DNA from: Lachnospiraceae bacterium
Lineage (GTDB): Bacteria > Bacillota > Clostridia > Lachnospirales > Lachnospiraceae
Reading direction: 5' to 3'
DNA length: 64,000 bases
Assembly: GCA_029071325.1 (NCBI GenBank)
Contig: JAIEAP010000043.1
Location: forward strand, 1-64,000
Part shown: positions 51,534-61,316 of the stretch, one piece after another
How the letters are laid out: the number at the start of each line of letters is the position of its first letter
Position numbering within the stretch: the first letter of the stretch is position 1
The notes under the pieces: model-generated
Seen by the model: only the letters and a program-made list of their open reading frames with translations
What the model was told of the DNA's origin: nothing
The model's database searches: none
Program-made: the position numbers and the translations under genes

Positions 51534-54023
51534 ATGGAACAATTACATGAAATCATTGCGTTTGACAATTCGATACCGGTCAAGTGTTTTCTACATAAAC
51601 TGGGCTATTCCGGCAGGCATTATCACGACAGCATTGAACTGTTATTCATCCTGTCCGGCGAAACGGACCTCATCGTGGAGGATGCCGTTTATCATCTGCG
51701 CCAGGAAGACATTGTGGTGATCAACACCAATGAAATACACGAGCTGCGGGGAGAGAACTGTGTACTGATCGCAATGCAGATGAAGCCTTCTCTCTTTGAA
51801 GGTGAACTGGATCAGCACAATACACTGTTCTTCGACTGTAATTCCTGCACGAATCCCAACCAGAAGACCTTTGACCCCCTGCGGCAGCTAATTGCCCGCA
51901 TGGTTAAGAACAATACCACCAAACGTCAGAATTACCAGCTCCTGAACAAAGCCTTCGCTTACCAGCTGATCTTCCTGCTTTTATCCCAGTTCCAGTCAGA
52001 GAGCGTTTCCTCGGGCGCTACCCGCTCCCATAAGAATATAGAACGTGTGGAGCAGATCATACGTATCATAAATACTAACTATGCTTCAGAGCTGACTCTT
52101 GCATCCCTGGCGGAGGAAGTGCACCTGTCGGTGCCCTATCTCTCCCGCTTCTTCGATAAGCAGTTGGGGACTACCTTCCTGAATTATCTGAACTCAGTCC
52201 GGTTGTCCCACGCAGTCAACGAACTGCTGTCTACCGACCTGTCCATCGAACAGATCGCTCTGGATAACGGATTTTCCAGTGCCCACTCATTTGTGCAGAT
52301 CTTCAAAAAGAATTACAACTGCCTGCCCAGTGTGTACCGGCGCAACAACCAGACCTCCGGTGTCCGAAGCTATATCTCCAACGCGCAGCAGTTTACTTCT
52401 TATATAGAAATGGAGCAGCACGATTATATGCAGGAACTCTCCAAATATTTAAATTCGGAGTCTGCATTGGAAGCAACACCAGTTACCTCCTATACTTCAT
52501 ATGAAGTGCAGGTTCCCGCAGAGTGCAGGAAGCTTACCCATACCTGGAAAACCTTTGTGGCCGTAGGCAGCGCCAGACTGCTGCTGTTTGAGCATGTGCG
52601 GCAGACACTGCGGGAAATCCAGAGCAATATTGGTTACCGCTATATTAAGTTCCACGGCATCCTCTCCGATGAAATGCATGTTTATGAGAGCGCCCCAAAC
52701 GGTGTCTGCACCTACTGCTATACCTATGTGGACCAGGTTCTGGACTTCCTGCTCTCCATTGGCTTAAAGCCTTTGATCGAGTTGTCCTTCATGCCTAAGG
52801 CGCTGGCGGCAGACACTTCCAAATCATGTTTTGGCTTCATCACCAGTCCTCCGAAAGACATTTCCGGCTGGGTGGCATTGATCCGTGATTTTACCCTTCA
52901 TCTTATTACACGCTACGGCGAGAAGGAGGTTTGCTCCTGGCCCTTTAGCGTGTGGAACGAACCGGATACCAACTACAATATGTTCGGGTTTGCCACCTAT
53001 GAGGATTTTTATCCCTTCTATGAGGCTACCTATCACGCCGTAAAAGAAGTATGCCCCGCTATCCGGCTGGGTACTCCCTCTAATTATTATCTGACCCAGT
53101 ATCAGGAACACTGGATCCACGGATTTATGGACTGGTGCCAGGAACATGACTGCATGCCTGATTTTTACAATATGCATTTTTACCCCACCACCTTCAGCGC
53201 CCCTCTGCTTGATACCTTTACAGAAACGGACGCAACGGGCTGCATCCATCTGAGCGAGGATGAGAATCTTTTCCACTCCTTTGTGGCGCAGATCAACAAT
53301 TATGCCGCTCAGAGAGATTCTTCCCCTATGCCGATCTATCTGACTGAGTGGAATGCCAGTCCCTCTCATGCGGAGCTGCTGAACGATACCTGCTTCCTCT
53401 CCTGCTATATTGTGAAAAATATTCTGGAAAATTATGACCTGCTGGACAGCTTTGGCTTCTGGACCCTGACGGACTTCCTGGAGGAATTCCCGATTCCTTC
53501 CGCCACCTTCCACGGCGGACTGGGTCTGGTCACACACAACGGCATCCCCAAGGCAGGCTATCATGCGTTCTGCCTGCTGAACCGGCTGGGCAGTGAACTG
53601 GTTGCACAAAAAGACGGAATCTTCCTCACCCGGACCGGTGAGATATACCAGTTGATCTGCTATAACTACAAGCACTTCTCCTCCCTCTATGCGCAGGGAG
53701 AAATGTTTGACATGACCCCCAGCAACCGCTATGCCACCTTCATGCCGGAGGAATCAAAGGAATTCATGATTACCATTCATGACATCCCGCAGGAGGCATA
53801 TACGGTAACGGAAATCAGCCTTAGCCGCCATTCCGGCAGCAGTTTTGATAAATGGATGGAAATGGGTGGAGTAGAACCTTCCACCCCGGAAGAAATTGAA
53901 ACGCTGCGCCGTCTGTCCACTCCAATGCTCCAGAAATATTCTGTGAAAGCGGAAAACGGCTCCCTGAAGCTATCCACTGTATTGGAACAACTGGAGGTAA
54001 AGCTGTTTATTTTTACTCCATAA
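51534..54023 (+). CDS. AraC-family regulator fused to a GH39-type glycoside hydrolase domain
   Basis: An 829-aa two-part protein. About 1-110 form a cupin sensing domain (HYHDSIELLFILSGETDLIV). About 175-275 form an AraC double helix-turn-helix (LASLAEEVHLSVPYLSRFF, IALDNGFSSAHSFVQIFKKNY). About 320-829 match a GH39 (beta-xylosidase-like) clan A barrel: the acid/base Glu in WNEPD (about E475) and the nucleophile Glu in LTEWNAS (about E605) are both present, with the characteristic FWTLTDFLEEF and KAGYHAFCLLNRLG. No signal peptide. It may use the barrel as a sugar sensor or be a true enzyme. It is divergent from the ABC-rhamnosidase operon, its likely target. Confidence 0.9.
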   Translation: MEQLHEIIAFDNSIPVKCFLHKLGYSGRHYHDSIELLFILSGETDLIVEDAVYHLRQEDIVVINTNEIHELRGENCVLIAMQMKPSLFEGELDQHNTLFFDCNSCTNPNQKTFDPLRQLIARMVKNNTTKRQNYQLLNKAFAYQLIFLLLSQFQSESVSSGATRSHKNIERVEQIIRIINTNYASELTLASLAEEVHLSVPYLSRFFDKQLGTTFLNYLNSVRLSHAVNELLSTDLSIEQIALDNGFSSAHSFVQIFKKNYNCLPSVYRRNNQTSGVRSYISNAQQFTSYIEMEQHDYMQELSKYLNSESALEATPVTSYTSYEVQVPAECRKLTHTWKTFVAVGSARLLLFEHVRQTLREIQSNIGYRYIKFHGILSDEMHVYESAPNGVCTYCYTYVDQVLDFLLSIGLKPLIELSFMPKALAADTSKSCFGFITSPPKDISGWVALIRDFTLHLITRYGEKEVCSWPFSVWNEPDTNYNMFGFATYEDFYPFYEATYHAVKEVCPAIRLGTPSNYYLTQYQEHWIHGFMDWCQEHDCMPDFYNMHFYPTTFSAPLLDTFTETDATGCIHLSEDENLFHSFVAQINNYAAQRDSSPMPIYLTEWNASPSHAELLNDTCFLSCYIVKNILENYDLLDSFGFWTLTDFLEEFPIPSATFHGGLGLVTHNGIPKAGYHAFCLLNRLGSELVAQKDGIFLTRTGEIYQLICYNYKHFSSLYAQGEMFDMTPSNRYATFMPEESKEFMITIHDIPQEAYTVTEISLSRHSGSSFDKWMEMGGVEPSTPEEIETLRRLSTPMLQKYSVKAENGSLKLSTVLEQLEVKLFIFTP

Positions 54024-54114
54024 ATGGGGAAGGGGGCTTTAGCTCCGAATTCCGGTGCCAAGCCCCAGTATAAAGAAAAAAACAAATGGATTGTGTTCTG
54101 ACATGTTTATGTTT

Positions 54115-54180
54115 GTTCCTGTTTGAGAACTGTCTCTATTATAGAGGCTCCCACAGACAGGAACAACTTTCATTTTTATC
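54115..54180 (+). terminator. Probable terminator after the AraC-GH39 gene
   Basis: GTTCCTGT and ACAGGAAC enclose a second small palindrome (CTCTATTATAGAG); the base is followed on the plus strand by AACTTTCATTTTT. The T-tract is interrupted, so efficiency is uncertain. Confidence 0.45.
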
Positions 54181-54229
54181 CTGTTAAGTCGACTTTTTTG
54201 TCTTTTTTCTGCAAGACTTTTGCTTCCGC

Positions 54230-55378
54230 TTAAATCAGGCTCTCATAGAGGGCTGTAATATCCTCTACGCTGGTCTCCTTCGGGTTGCCCGGTCTGCACG
54301 CATCGTCATATGCGGACTGCGCCAGGAACGGAATATCCTCCCGCTTTACGATTTCCTTTAAGTCTGCCGGGATTCCCACATCCTGTGACAGCTTCTTCAC
54401 AGCATCAATAGCAGCCCTGCGGTACTCTTCTTTCGTCATACTATCTACACCGGATACCCCCATTGCCCTTGCAATCTCGCGATATTTCTCACCGGTTGCC
54501 TCTGCATTGTATTCCATGACGGTAGGCAGGATAATTGCGTTCGCCACACCATGAGGCGTGTCATACAGCGCCCCCAGCGGATGCGCCATAGAGTGAACGA
54601 TGCCAAGACCAACATTGGAAAATCCCATGCCTGCCACATACTGTCCCAACGCCATATCCGCCCGTCCCTCCGGGGTATTGTCCACTGCGCCCCGTAAAGA
54701 ACGTGCAATGATCTCAATTGCTTTCAGATGGAACATATCGGACAGTTCCCATGCGCCTGCCGTAATGTATCCTTCAATGGCATGGGTCAGGGCATCCATT
54801 CCGGTAGCAGCTGTCAGACCTTTCGGCATGGAAGACATCATATCCGGATCTACAAATGCGATGACCGGAATATCCTTGGGGTCCACACATACCATCTTGC
54901 GGTTTTTCTCTACGTCGGTGATCACATAATTGATAGTAACCTCAGCCGCGGTTCCTGCTGTGGTAGGCACAGCAAAAATAGGAACGCATTTATTCCTGGT
55001 AGGCGCAACGCCCTCCAAGCTTCTCACATCCGCAAACTCCGGATTTGTAATAATAATACCTACCGCTTTTGCCGTATCCATGGAGGAACCGCCGCCGATG
55101 GCAATGATATAGTCTGCGCCGGAAGCCTTGAATGCCTCCACACCGGTCTGTACGTTCTCAATGGTTGGATTGGGCTTAATGTTGGAATACAGTTCATAAG
55201 CAAGCCCCGCCTGCTCCAATACATCCAATACCTTCTTCGTCACCCCGAATTTTACCAGGTCTGGATCCGAGCATACAAATGCCTTCTGATAACCTCTTCC
55301 CTGCGCTTCTCCTGCGATTTCTGCGATCGCTCCTGCCCCATGATAGGACGTCTCGTTTAACACGAATCTGTTTGCCAT
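54230..55378 (-). CDS. fucO: Lactaldehyde reductase (iron-dependent alcohol dehydrogenase)
   Basis: Reduces L-lactaldehyde to 1,2-propanediol with NADH, disposing of the lactaldehyde from rhamnulose-1-phosphate cleavage. The 382 aa show the NAD site GGGSSMDTAKAVG (about 97-109), GMDALTHAIEGYI with iron ligands Asp and His (about 195-207), and HSMAHPLGALYDTPHGVANAI with the other two His ligands (about 263-281). Group III metal-dependent ADH, full length. Last gene of the rhaBAD-fucO series, 45 bp after rhaD; ribosome site AGGAGGA. Confidence 0.94.
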   Translation of the reverse strand: MANRFVLNETSYHGAGAIAEIAGEAQGRGYQKAFVCSDPDLVKFGVTKKVLDVLEQAGLAYELYSNIKPNPTIENVQTGVEAFKASGADYIIAIGGGSSMDTAKAVGIIITNPEFADVRSLEGVAPTRNKCVPIFAVPTTAGTAAEVTINYVITDVEKNRKMVCVDPKDIPVIAFVDPDMMSSMPKGLTAATGMDALTHAIEGYITAGAWELSDMFHLKAIEIIARSLRGAVDNTPEGRADMALGQYVAGMGFSNVGLGIVHSMAHPLGALYDTPHGVANAIILPTVMEYNAEATGEKYREIARAMGVSGVDSMTKEEYRRAAIDAVKKLSQDVGIPADLKEIVKREDIPFLAQSAYDDACRPGNPKETSVEDITALYESLI

Positions 55379-55423
55379 AATTACATCCTCCTTTTGCTAT
55401 TTATTATATATTTTTTACCTTTT

Positions 55424-56248
55424 TTATTTTTCATACAGGAATTTCTCCGGAAGTGTTACCTTAAAATCCTTCGCCAACTCCCGGAACTGATCCGGCTGAA
55501 TTGTCTGTGCCTTCGTCTGCTGCATGGACAATACCTTCACCAGAATTTCTGCAGATTTCTCGGCCGTATGCATCAGCCCGAAGGTCAGATCAAAATCTTC
55601 TCCCGCCGCAAACATTCCATGGTGAGCCCATATGGCAAGATCATACTTCTCCATGAGCCTGCTGGTCTCTACCGCTATCTCCCTGCCACCGGGAACCATC
55701 CAGGGAACCACTCCGATCCCTTCCGGAAATACCACCGGACACTCCGTTGCCATCTCCCACAATTCCCTGGTAAAGACCTGATCCTCCAGCGGAAGTACAA
55801 AGGTAAGCGCAATCACATTGGTGGTATGAGCGTGATAGATAACCCGATACCGCCCATCCGTCTTGTTCTTCTTCACTTCATGATTCATCAGATGAGAAGG
55901 TAATTCACTGGTAGGTCTTCCCCCGTCCTTCATTCCCCAGACAATGCGGTAATTTTCACCTTTATCATCCAGTTCAATCATACAGATAGATTCCGCCGGA
56001 CACGTTATCACATTGCGGAAGAATTTTCCACTTCCCGTCACCAGAAAGTATTCTCCTGCCAGTCCCGGAACACTGGTTCCGATAGGCTGCCACTCCCTAG
56101 GTTCCAAATACTTTCTTACCTCATCCACTTCTTCTGATTTCACCCGATAGGACAAATTGCCGCCGTTGCGCTCATGCCAGCCCTGTTCCCATCCATCGTT
56201 TGCCATCCGCATAAATCCTTTTACAAATCCTGCTTCCCAAAATTCCAT
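55424..56248 (-). CDS. rhaD: Rhamnulose-1-phosphate aldolase
   Basis: Zinc class II aldolase (274 aa) cleaving L-rhamnulose 1-phosphate to dihydroxyacetone phosphate and L-lactaldehyde. The zinc-binding histidines are in IYHAHTTNVIALTF (about 139-152) and WAHHGMFAAGEDFDL (about 209-223); the catalytic Glu region is near 117. The N-terminal ANDGWEQGWHERNGGNLSYR is diagnostic of RhaD against FucA and AraD. GGAGGAT in front of the ATG. It follows rhaA by 19 bp. Confidence 0.96.
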   Translation of the reverse strand: MEFWEAGFVKGFMRMANDGWEQGWHERNGGNLSYRVKSEEVDEVRKYLEPREWQPIGTSVPGLAGEYFLVTGSGKFFRNVITCPAESICMIELDDKGENYRIVWGMKDGGRPTSELPSHLMNHEVKKNKTDGRYRVIYHAHTTNVIALTFVLPLEDQVFTRELWEMATECPVVFPEGIGVVPWMVPGGREIAVETSRLMEKYDLAIWAHHGMFAAGEDFDLTFGLMHTAEKSAEILVKVLSMQQTKAQTIQPDQFRELAKDFKVTLPEKFLYEK

Positions 56249-56267
56249 GTCCTTCTATCCTCCGTTC

Positions 56268-57527
56268 TTACTGCCTTTTTCCCAGCACTTCCTGCTCATA
56301 CTTCTCTACTTCTGCAAACCAGCCGTCCTCAGACACGCCGCACTGCTCACAGTATTCCCTCCATACATCTGCGAAGGGACACATCTTCACATTCTCCTGC
56401 ATCACCATAAGCTCCGTGAGGCGGTTCTCCTCCTGCAGCTGTTTCATCTGCTCATTTGGCAGACACAGAGCATACAGCAGAGCCTTCTGCCAGCTCCGGA
56501 AGCCTACCGCCCATGCGCTGATGCGGTTAATGCCTGCATCGAAGTAATCCAACGCCATATACACGCGGTCCAATGCATTGCAGCGGACGATTTCCTTCGC
56601 CATCTCCTTCGTCTCATCGTCAAAGAGTACAACATGGTCACTGTCCCAGCGCACCGGTCTTGTGATGTGCAGCGCAATCTCCGGATAGAAGCATAAGAGC
56701 GCCGGAATTTTGTCAGATACTACCTCGGTTGGATGGTAATGCCCGTTGTCCATCAGGGGAAGGCAACCCTCATGGGATGCTGCAAAGCTTAAAGTGAATT
56801 CTGCGCTTCCCGCAGTGTAGGATTCCACACCGATACCAAATACCTTGGATTCTACACAGGGCTTCACCAGTTTCTTATCAAAGGGTTCCGAAAGGATCTG
56901 CTCAATGGAATCCTTGTAACGCATCCTGGGACCCATCCGGTCTGCCGGAATATCCTTATAGCCGTCGCCCGTCCAGATATTCATAACGCAGGGCATACCC
57001 GTCTCTTTGGCAAAATACTCCGCAATACGGATACATGCTTTGCCGTGATTGATCCAGAAGCGTCTCGTCTCCTCATCCGGACTGGATAAGGTAAGCCCAT
57101 CCTTTACCTTATTGTGAGAGAAGAACGTGGGATTAAAGTCGATTCCCATATTTCTCTCCTTGGCAAATTCCACCCACTTTGCAAAATGCTTCGGTTCCAG
57201 CTGATCACGGTCCACACGCTCCGCACCTTCGCCAAACATAGCATAGCTTGCGTGAAGATTCAGCTTTTTGCGGCCAGGCATCAAGCTCAGAGCCTTGTCC
57301 ATATCCTGCATCAGTTCTTCCGGCGTCCTGGCTTTTCCGGGATAATCTCCGGTGGTCTGGATACCGCCGGTCAGCGGTCCTTCATGATCAAAACCTGTCA
57401 CATCATCTCCCTGCCAGCAATGGAGGGACACCGGTATCTCCTTTAGCATTGCGATGGCCTGATCCGTATCCACGCCTAATTCACGATACCTTGCCTTTGC
57501 GTCTTCATACCTCTCTTTGTTCGTCAT
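56268..57527 (-). CDS. rhaA: L-rhamnose isomerase
   Basis: Metal-dependent aldose-ketose isomerase (419 aa) converting L-rhamnose to L-rhamnulose. Metal and substrate residues are visible in GIGVESYTAGSAEF (Glu about 229), LMDNGHYHPTE (Asp and His about 262-270) and RWDSDHVVLFDDE (Asp/His about 296-308). The N-terminal SLHCWQGDDVTGFD is typical. Full length, ribosome site AAGGAG. The 85-bp gap to rhaB is the widest in the operon and holds no clear terminator. Confidence 0.96.
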   Translation of the reverse strand: MTNKERYEDAKARYRELGVDTDQAIAMLKEIPVSLHCWQGDDVTGFDHEGPLTGGIQTTGDYPGKARTPEELMQDMDKALSLMPGRKKLNLHASYAMFGEGAERVDRDQLEPKHFAKWVEFAKERNMGIDFNPTFFSHNKVKDGLTLSSPDEETRRFWINHGKACIRIAEYFAKETGMPCVMNIWTGDGYKDIPADRMGPRMRYKDSIEQILSEPFDKKLVKPCVESKVFGIGVESYTAGSAEFTLSFAASHEGCLPLMDNGHYHPTEVVSDKIPALLCFYPEIALHITRPVRWDSDHVVLFDDETKEMAKEIVRCNALDRVYMALDYFDAGINRISAWAVGFRSWQKALLYALCLPNEQMKQLQEENRLTELMVMQENVKMCPFADVWREYCEQCGVSEDGWFAEVEKYEQEVLGKRQ

Positions 57528-57612
57528 AGTCTTCTCCTTTTCTTTTCTTTTTATCTATATAAAATGTCCAACCTTTAAACACATCGTTTACTCACGCCGC
57601 ATATTCTCCGCT

Positions 57613-59013
57613 CTACGGCTCAAAAATCTCCATCTGGCAAGAGTGATAAATACACACTCTCGCATCATGCAGGGATTGAAATTCCCTGAAAGCAATCATC
57701 TGTGCTGCAACATTGCCCACCGCCGTAGCTTCCGTGGGTCCCGCACATACGGTCCTTCCGGTTGCCCTGGCAGTGATGCGGTTCAGATAATCTGCTTTCG
57801 CGCCGCCGCCTACAATATAGAGACGGTCATAGGTCTTGCCGGTCATATGCTCAATCTCTTCCACAGTTTTCCGGTAGCATTCCGCCAGGCTGTTATAGAT
57901 GACCGCCGCCACCTGCGCAATCCCTTCCGGCACCTGCTGTCCGCTTTCCCGGCAGGCGTTTTGTACCTCTAACGTCATATTCTCCGGCGCCAGGAAACGG
58001 CTGTCGTTGCAATCCACCAGGGAAACAATATCCTCTCTGGCTGCCATAGCACATATGGTTCCAAAATCCATATCCTGCCCGATCTCCTTTTTCACGCTCT
58101 GTATCATCCACAGTCCCATGATGTTTTTCAGATAACGGAACCGGTAATCATACCCGCCTTCATTGGTCAGGTTCAACTCCCGGCTCTCCGGAGAGCAGTT
58201 TGCAGTCATAATCTCCGTTCCCATCAGAGACCATGTCCCGGAACTGATGTAGAGGGTATCTTCTTTGTTGGAGGGCACTGCCATAACCGCAGATGCGGTA
58301 TCATGGGTGGCAGGAAGCACAACCTTACAGTCATATCCAACCTCTTCCTGTATACTTTCCGTAAGATGTCCCAGTTCACTGCCCGGAAGCAGGATATTCT
58401 GAAATATGCCGGTGGGATAACCCAATGTCCGGATCAGATTCATATCCCAAGTCTTGGTGATTGGGCTCACCAACTGTGTGGTGGTAGCGTTTGTGTACTC
58501 TGTCGCCGCCACACCGGTCAACAGATAATGGAAATAGTCGGGAATCATCAGCAGCTTTGCCGCTTGTTCCAGATATTCCGGATGCTGCTGTTTGACAGCC
58601 ATCAACTGATAGATCGTATTGAAATTCTGCTTCTGGATACCCGTCACACCGTAGAGTTCTTCTTCCCGCATACAGCGGTATACTTCCCTGTCCATATCCG
58701 CCGTCCTGTCGTCACGGTAAGCATATGCCGGTCCCAGCCGCCTGCCGTCCCTGTCCAGTAACACATAATCCACAGCCCAGGTGTCAATCCCCATACTCTC
58801 TGGTATCTTGCCCAGTGTCGCACACTGGCGCATGCCTGCCTTGATCTCCTCAAACAGCCGATCTACGTCCCATACCAGCGAACCATCCTGATTTGTCATA
58901 CCATTGGGGAACCGGTATATTTCCTCCAGAACCATGCGTCCGCCTTCCCGGTGTGCTAAAATGTGCCTGCCGCTGGATGCACCGATATCCACCGCCAAAT
59001 AGTATCTGCTCAT
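57613..59013 (-). CDS. rhaB: Rhamnulokinase
   Basis: FGGY-family sugar kinase (466 aa) phosphorylating L-rhamnulose at O1. The first phosphate loop is VDIGASSGRHILA (about 7-19), GIDTWAVDYVLLDRDG (about 75-90) holds the catalytic Asp region, LPATHDTASAVMAVP (about 235) is typical of RhaB, and the adenosine-binding IVGGGAKADYLNRITA is near 405. First gene of the rhamnose catabolic operon, transcribed from a region just after the terminator of the upstream AraC gene; GCAGGAGAAGG as ribosome site. Confidence 0.96.
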   Translation of the reverse strand: MSRYYLAVDIGASSGRHILAHREGGRMVLEEIYRFPNGMTNQDGSLVWDVDRLFEEIKAGMRQCATLGKIPESMGIDTWAVDYVLLDRDGRRLGPAYAYRDDRTADMDREVYRCMREEELYGVTGIQKQNFNTIYQLMAVKQQHPEYLEQAAKLLMIPDYFHYLLTGVAATEYTNATTTQLVSPITKTWDMNLIRTLGYPTGIFQNILLPGSELGHLTESIQEEVGYDCKVVLPATHDTASAVMAVPSNKEDTLYISSGTWSLMGTEIMTANCSPESRELNLTNEGGYDYRFRYLKNIMGLWMIQSVKKEIGQDMDFGTICAMAAREDIVSLVDCNDSRFLAPENMTLEVQNACRESGQQVPEGIAQVAAVIYNSLAECYRKTVEEIEHMTGKTYDRLYIVGGGAKADYLNRITARATGRTVCAGPTEATAVGNVAAQMIAFREFQSLHDARVCIYHSCQMEIFEP

Positions 59014-59071
59014 TTTCCTTCTCCTGCCTTTCCTCTATCCGTCATTTACGCGCTTCCTTTAATCTGTCTTC

Positions 59072-59077
59072 ACTATA
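59072..59077 (-). promoter_or_regulatory. -10-like element of the rha operon
   Basis: Minus strand TATAGT preceded by GTGCGCATTTTTGCG, in which TGCG is repeated 10 bp apart. No consensus -35 exists, as expected for a promoter needing an AraC-type activator. Weak evidence. Confidence 0.3.
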
Positions 59078-59092
59078 CGCAAAAATGCGCAC

Positions 59093-59127
59093 AAAAAAAA
59101 GAACACTTTTTGTTCAAAAAAGTGTCC
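59093..59127 (-). terminator. Terminator of the coaBC/AraC transcript
   Basis: Minus strand GACACTTTTT and AAAAAGTGTTC form a stem with a short loop, followed by TTTTTTTT, 15 bp after the AraC stop and before rhaB. It separates the regulator transcript from the rha operon. Confidence 0.8.
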
Positions 59128-59141
59128 TTATTTGCACCTTA

Positions 59142-60107
59142 TCATTTCCCGTGCTCCAGCCGGTATTTCCGAGGCGTCGTACCGTACCTGTCCTGAAAAA
59201 TCCTGTGGAAATAACTGATATTCTCATACCCGCAGGCAAAGGATACATCCATCACGGACAGTCCCGTATTACACAAAAGATACGCCGCCTGATTCAACCG
59301 TTTATTCTGCACCAGCTCCGTATATGTCCTGCCGGTGCATTTTCTGATCTCTTTCGACAGCCAGCTGATATCATAGTGAAGCCTTTCGGCAAGCTCCGAC
59401 AGTTCTCCGTCCCTGTAATGCTCCTCTATGTAGCTTAACACCGTTATGGCAAGCTTCTGCCGTTCACTGTTCTGATTGGTCTCCAGCTTGTCCATATGAT
59501 TCATCAACTGCAAAAACAAGAGACCCATGGTCACCTGATTGATGCTGCGCTTGTTGGGCTGCCGGTTCCATATGGTCCAGATCAGATTCTCCAGAAGATT
59601 CTGCACCGGCAGAACCTCCGACACCTTAAAGTGAAGGTAGCCGGAAGCCTCGTTCTCCCCCTTCAGGCAGTCCACAATAAAATCCCTCAGCTGGTTCTCC
59701 TCTACCTCCATCATCTTGAGTCCGTAATCGAAAAATTCCGGCAATACAATAAAGTTCACTGCAATGTCCTCCCGCCCTGCCGGATAGATTTCCTGTTTGG
59801 CTTTCTGATTTAAGAACAGAAGCTCCCCCTGCCGCAGCGTGATATCCTCTCCGTCAATGACGTGATGCGTACTGCCGGCGCACATATAGATGACTTCGAT
59901 ATAATTATGGGTGTGTCTGGGAAAGTGCACAAATCGGGTATGCGGTCTGACCTGTATCAGCTTGCCCTCCTCCAGAAGCTTCCCGGCATCGATCACATCC
60001 GTTCCCAATTCCATATAAATATCCTTCTGGATGTTTGCATCCCCGTCCAAAATCCGCTGTTCTTCCGGGGTGATCTGCCCAAGCTCCCGCAATATCTCTT
60101 CCGTCAT
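59142..60107 (-). CDS. AraC-family regulator, probable rhamnose operon activator
   Basis: A 321-aa regulator. The cupin domain (about 50-135) has FPRHTHNYIEVIYMCAGS and the C-terminal double helix-turn-helix (about 215-318) has ELAERLHYDISWLSKEIRKCTG and VSFACGYENISYFHRIFQDRYGTTPRKYR. The position directly before rhaBAD-fucO suggests it activates them as RhaS does in enterobacteria; sequence alone cannot prove the ligand. Its ATG overlaps the coaBC stop (ATGA), so it is translated from the same mRNA as a coenzyme A gene, an unusual pairing. Confidence 0.9.
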   Translation of the reverse strand: MTEEILRELGQITPEEQRILDGDANIQKDIYMELGTDVIDAGKLLEEGKLIQVRPHTRFVHFPRHTHNYIEVIYMCAGSTHHVIDGEDITLRQGELLFLNQKAKQEIYPAGREDIAVNFIVLPEFFDYGLKMMEVEENQLRDFIVDCLKGENEASGYLHFKVSEVLPVQNLLENLIWTIWNRQPNKRSINQVTMGLLFLQLMNHMDKLETNQNSERQKLAITVLSYIEEHYRDGELSELAERLHYDISWLSKEIRKCTGRTYTELVQNKRLNQAAYLLCNTGLSVMDVSFACGYENISYFHRIFQDRYGTTPRKYRLEHGK

Positions 60108-61303
60108 AGTCCCCCTTGCCTCTTAAGTATCCGATCGAAAATGGCTCCCGCCACCGCCTCTTTGCTCATCATAGGAAGTTCTTCGGCCCCCTCCGGGGTA
60201 ATGACCGTAACTACATTGGTATCGGTGCCAAAACCCGCGCCTTCCACCTTCAGGTTATTGGCCACGATCATATCCAGCTTCTTCTTCGTAAGCTTCGCCG
60301 TAGAATTCTCCACAAGATGCTCCGTTTCCATAGAGAAGCCGCAGATGAACTGCCCAGCCTTACACTCCGCCAGTGAAGCGATGATATCCGTGGTGCGCTC
60401 CAGTTCCAATGCAAGGTCTTTGTCCGACTTCTTCATTTTCTCAGATGCCACAGATGCCGGGCGGTAATCAGCCACCGCCGCCGCCATAACCACGATATCC
60501 TGCTCCGGGAACGCCTCTGCCACCGCCCGGTACATTTCCTCCGCAGTGGTGGTTTCTATGACCCTATGGGCGAACCGGGGACGCGAAAGATTCACCGGTC
60601 CCGTCACCAGGGTCACCTGCGCCCCCCGGCGGATCGCATTTTCTGCCAGGGCATAGCCCATTTTTCCGGTAGAATGGTTGGTAATATAGCGCACCGGATC
60701 GATCGGCTCTCGGGTCGGTCCAGCCGTTATCAGAACACGTCTGCCTTCCATATCCTTCTCACAGGCAAGCTCCTGTAAGATATAATCCAACAGTACCTCC
60801 GGCTCCGGCATTTTGCCCCTTCCGGTATCTCCGCAGGCAAGGTATCCCGATGCCGGTTCTATGACCCGGTAGCCCAGTTCCTTCATGCGTTTTAAATTCG
60901 CCTGGGTTGCCGGATGATCGAACATATGGGTATTCATAGCAGGAGCCACAAACATGGGCGCCCTGCAGGCAAGCATGGTAGACGTCAGCATATCATCGGC
61001 AATCCCACAGGCAAGCCTGGCAATGACATTTGCCGATGCCGGCGCGATCATCACAAGATCCGCCTCTGCCGCCATGGCAATATGGGTCACATGATACCCG
61101 CTGTCCCGGTCAAAGGTATCGTCAATGACCTTGTTCCCGGTCAACGCCTCAAAGGTAATGGGCGAAATGAACTGCTCCGCATTCTTCGTCATGATCACAT
61201 GTACATCTGCATCCAGTTTTTTTAACATACTGGCAAGAGCCGCCGCCTTATATGCCGCGATGCTTCCGGTCACTGCCAGCAGGATATTTTTCCCTTTGAT
61301 CAT
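60104..61303 (-). CDS. coaBC: Bifunctional phosphopantothenoylcysteine decarboxylase/synthetase
   Basis: Two steps of coenzyme A synthesis in one 399-aa protein. The N-terminal FMN-dependent CoaC (about 1-185) has AVTGSIAAYK, the active His in HVTHIAMAAEADL and the cysteine in GYLACGDTGRGKM. The C-terminal CoaB (about 186-399) has LITAGPTREPIDPVRYITNHSTGKMG, AAAVADYRP and the flexible KMKKSDKDLALELERTTDI loop for CTP-linked catalysis. Full length. Directly follows an ECF S-component gene (13 bp), forming a pantothenate-uptake/CoA pair. Confidence 0.96.
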   Translation of the reverse strand: MIKGKNILLAVTGSIAAYKAAALASMLKKLDADVHVIMTKNAEQFISPITFEALTGNKVIDDTFDRDSGYHVTHIAMAAEADLVMIAPASANVIARLACGIADDMLTSTMLACRAPMFVAPAMNTHMFDHPATQANLKRMKELGYRVIEPASGYLACGDTGRGKMPEPEVLLDYILQELACEKDMEGRRVLITAGPTREPIDPVRYITNHSTGKMGYALAENAIRRGAQVTLVTGPVNLSRPRFAHRVIETTTAEEMYRAVAEAFPEQDIVVMAAAVADYRPASVASEKMKKSDKDLALELERTTDIIASLAECKAGQFICGFSMETEHLVENSTAKLTKKKLDMIVANNLKVEGAGFGTDTNVVTVITPEGAEELPMMSKEAVAGAIFDRILKRQGGL

Positions 61304-61316
61304 CCCTTACCTCCTC

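Noticed and set aside
52824-53675. 283-aa minus-strand ORF
   Set aside because: Shadow of the GH39 domain coding strand.
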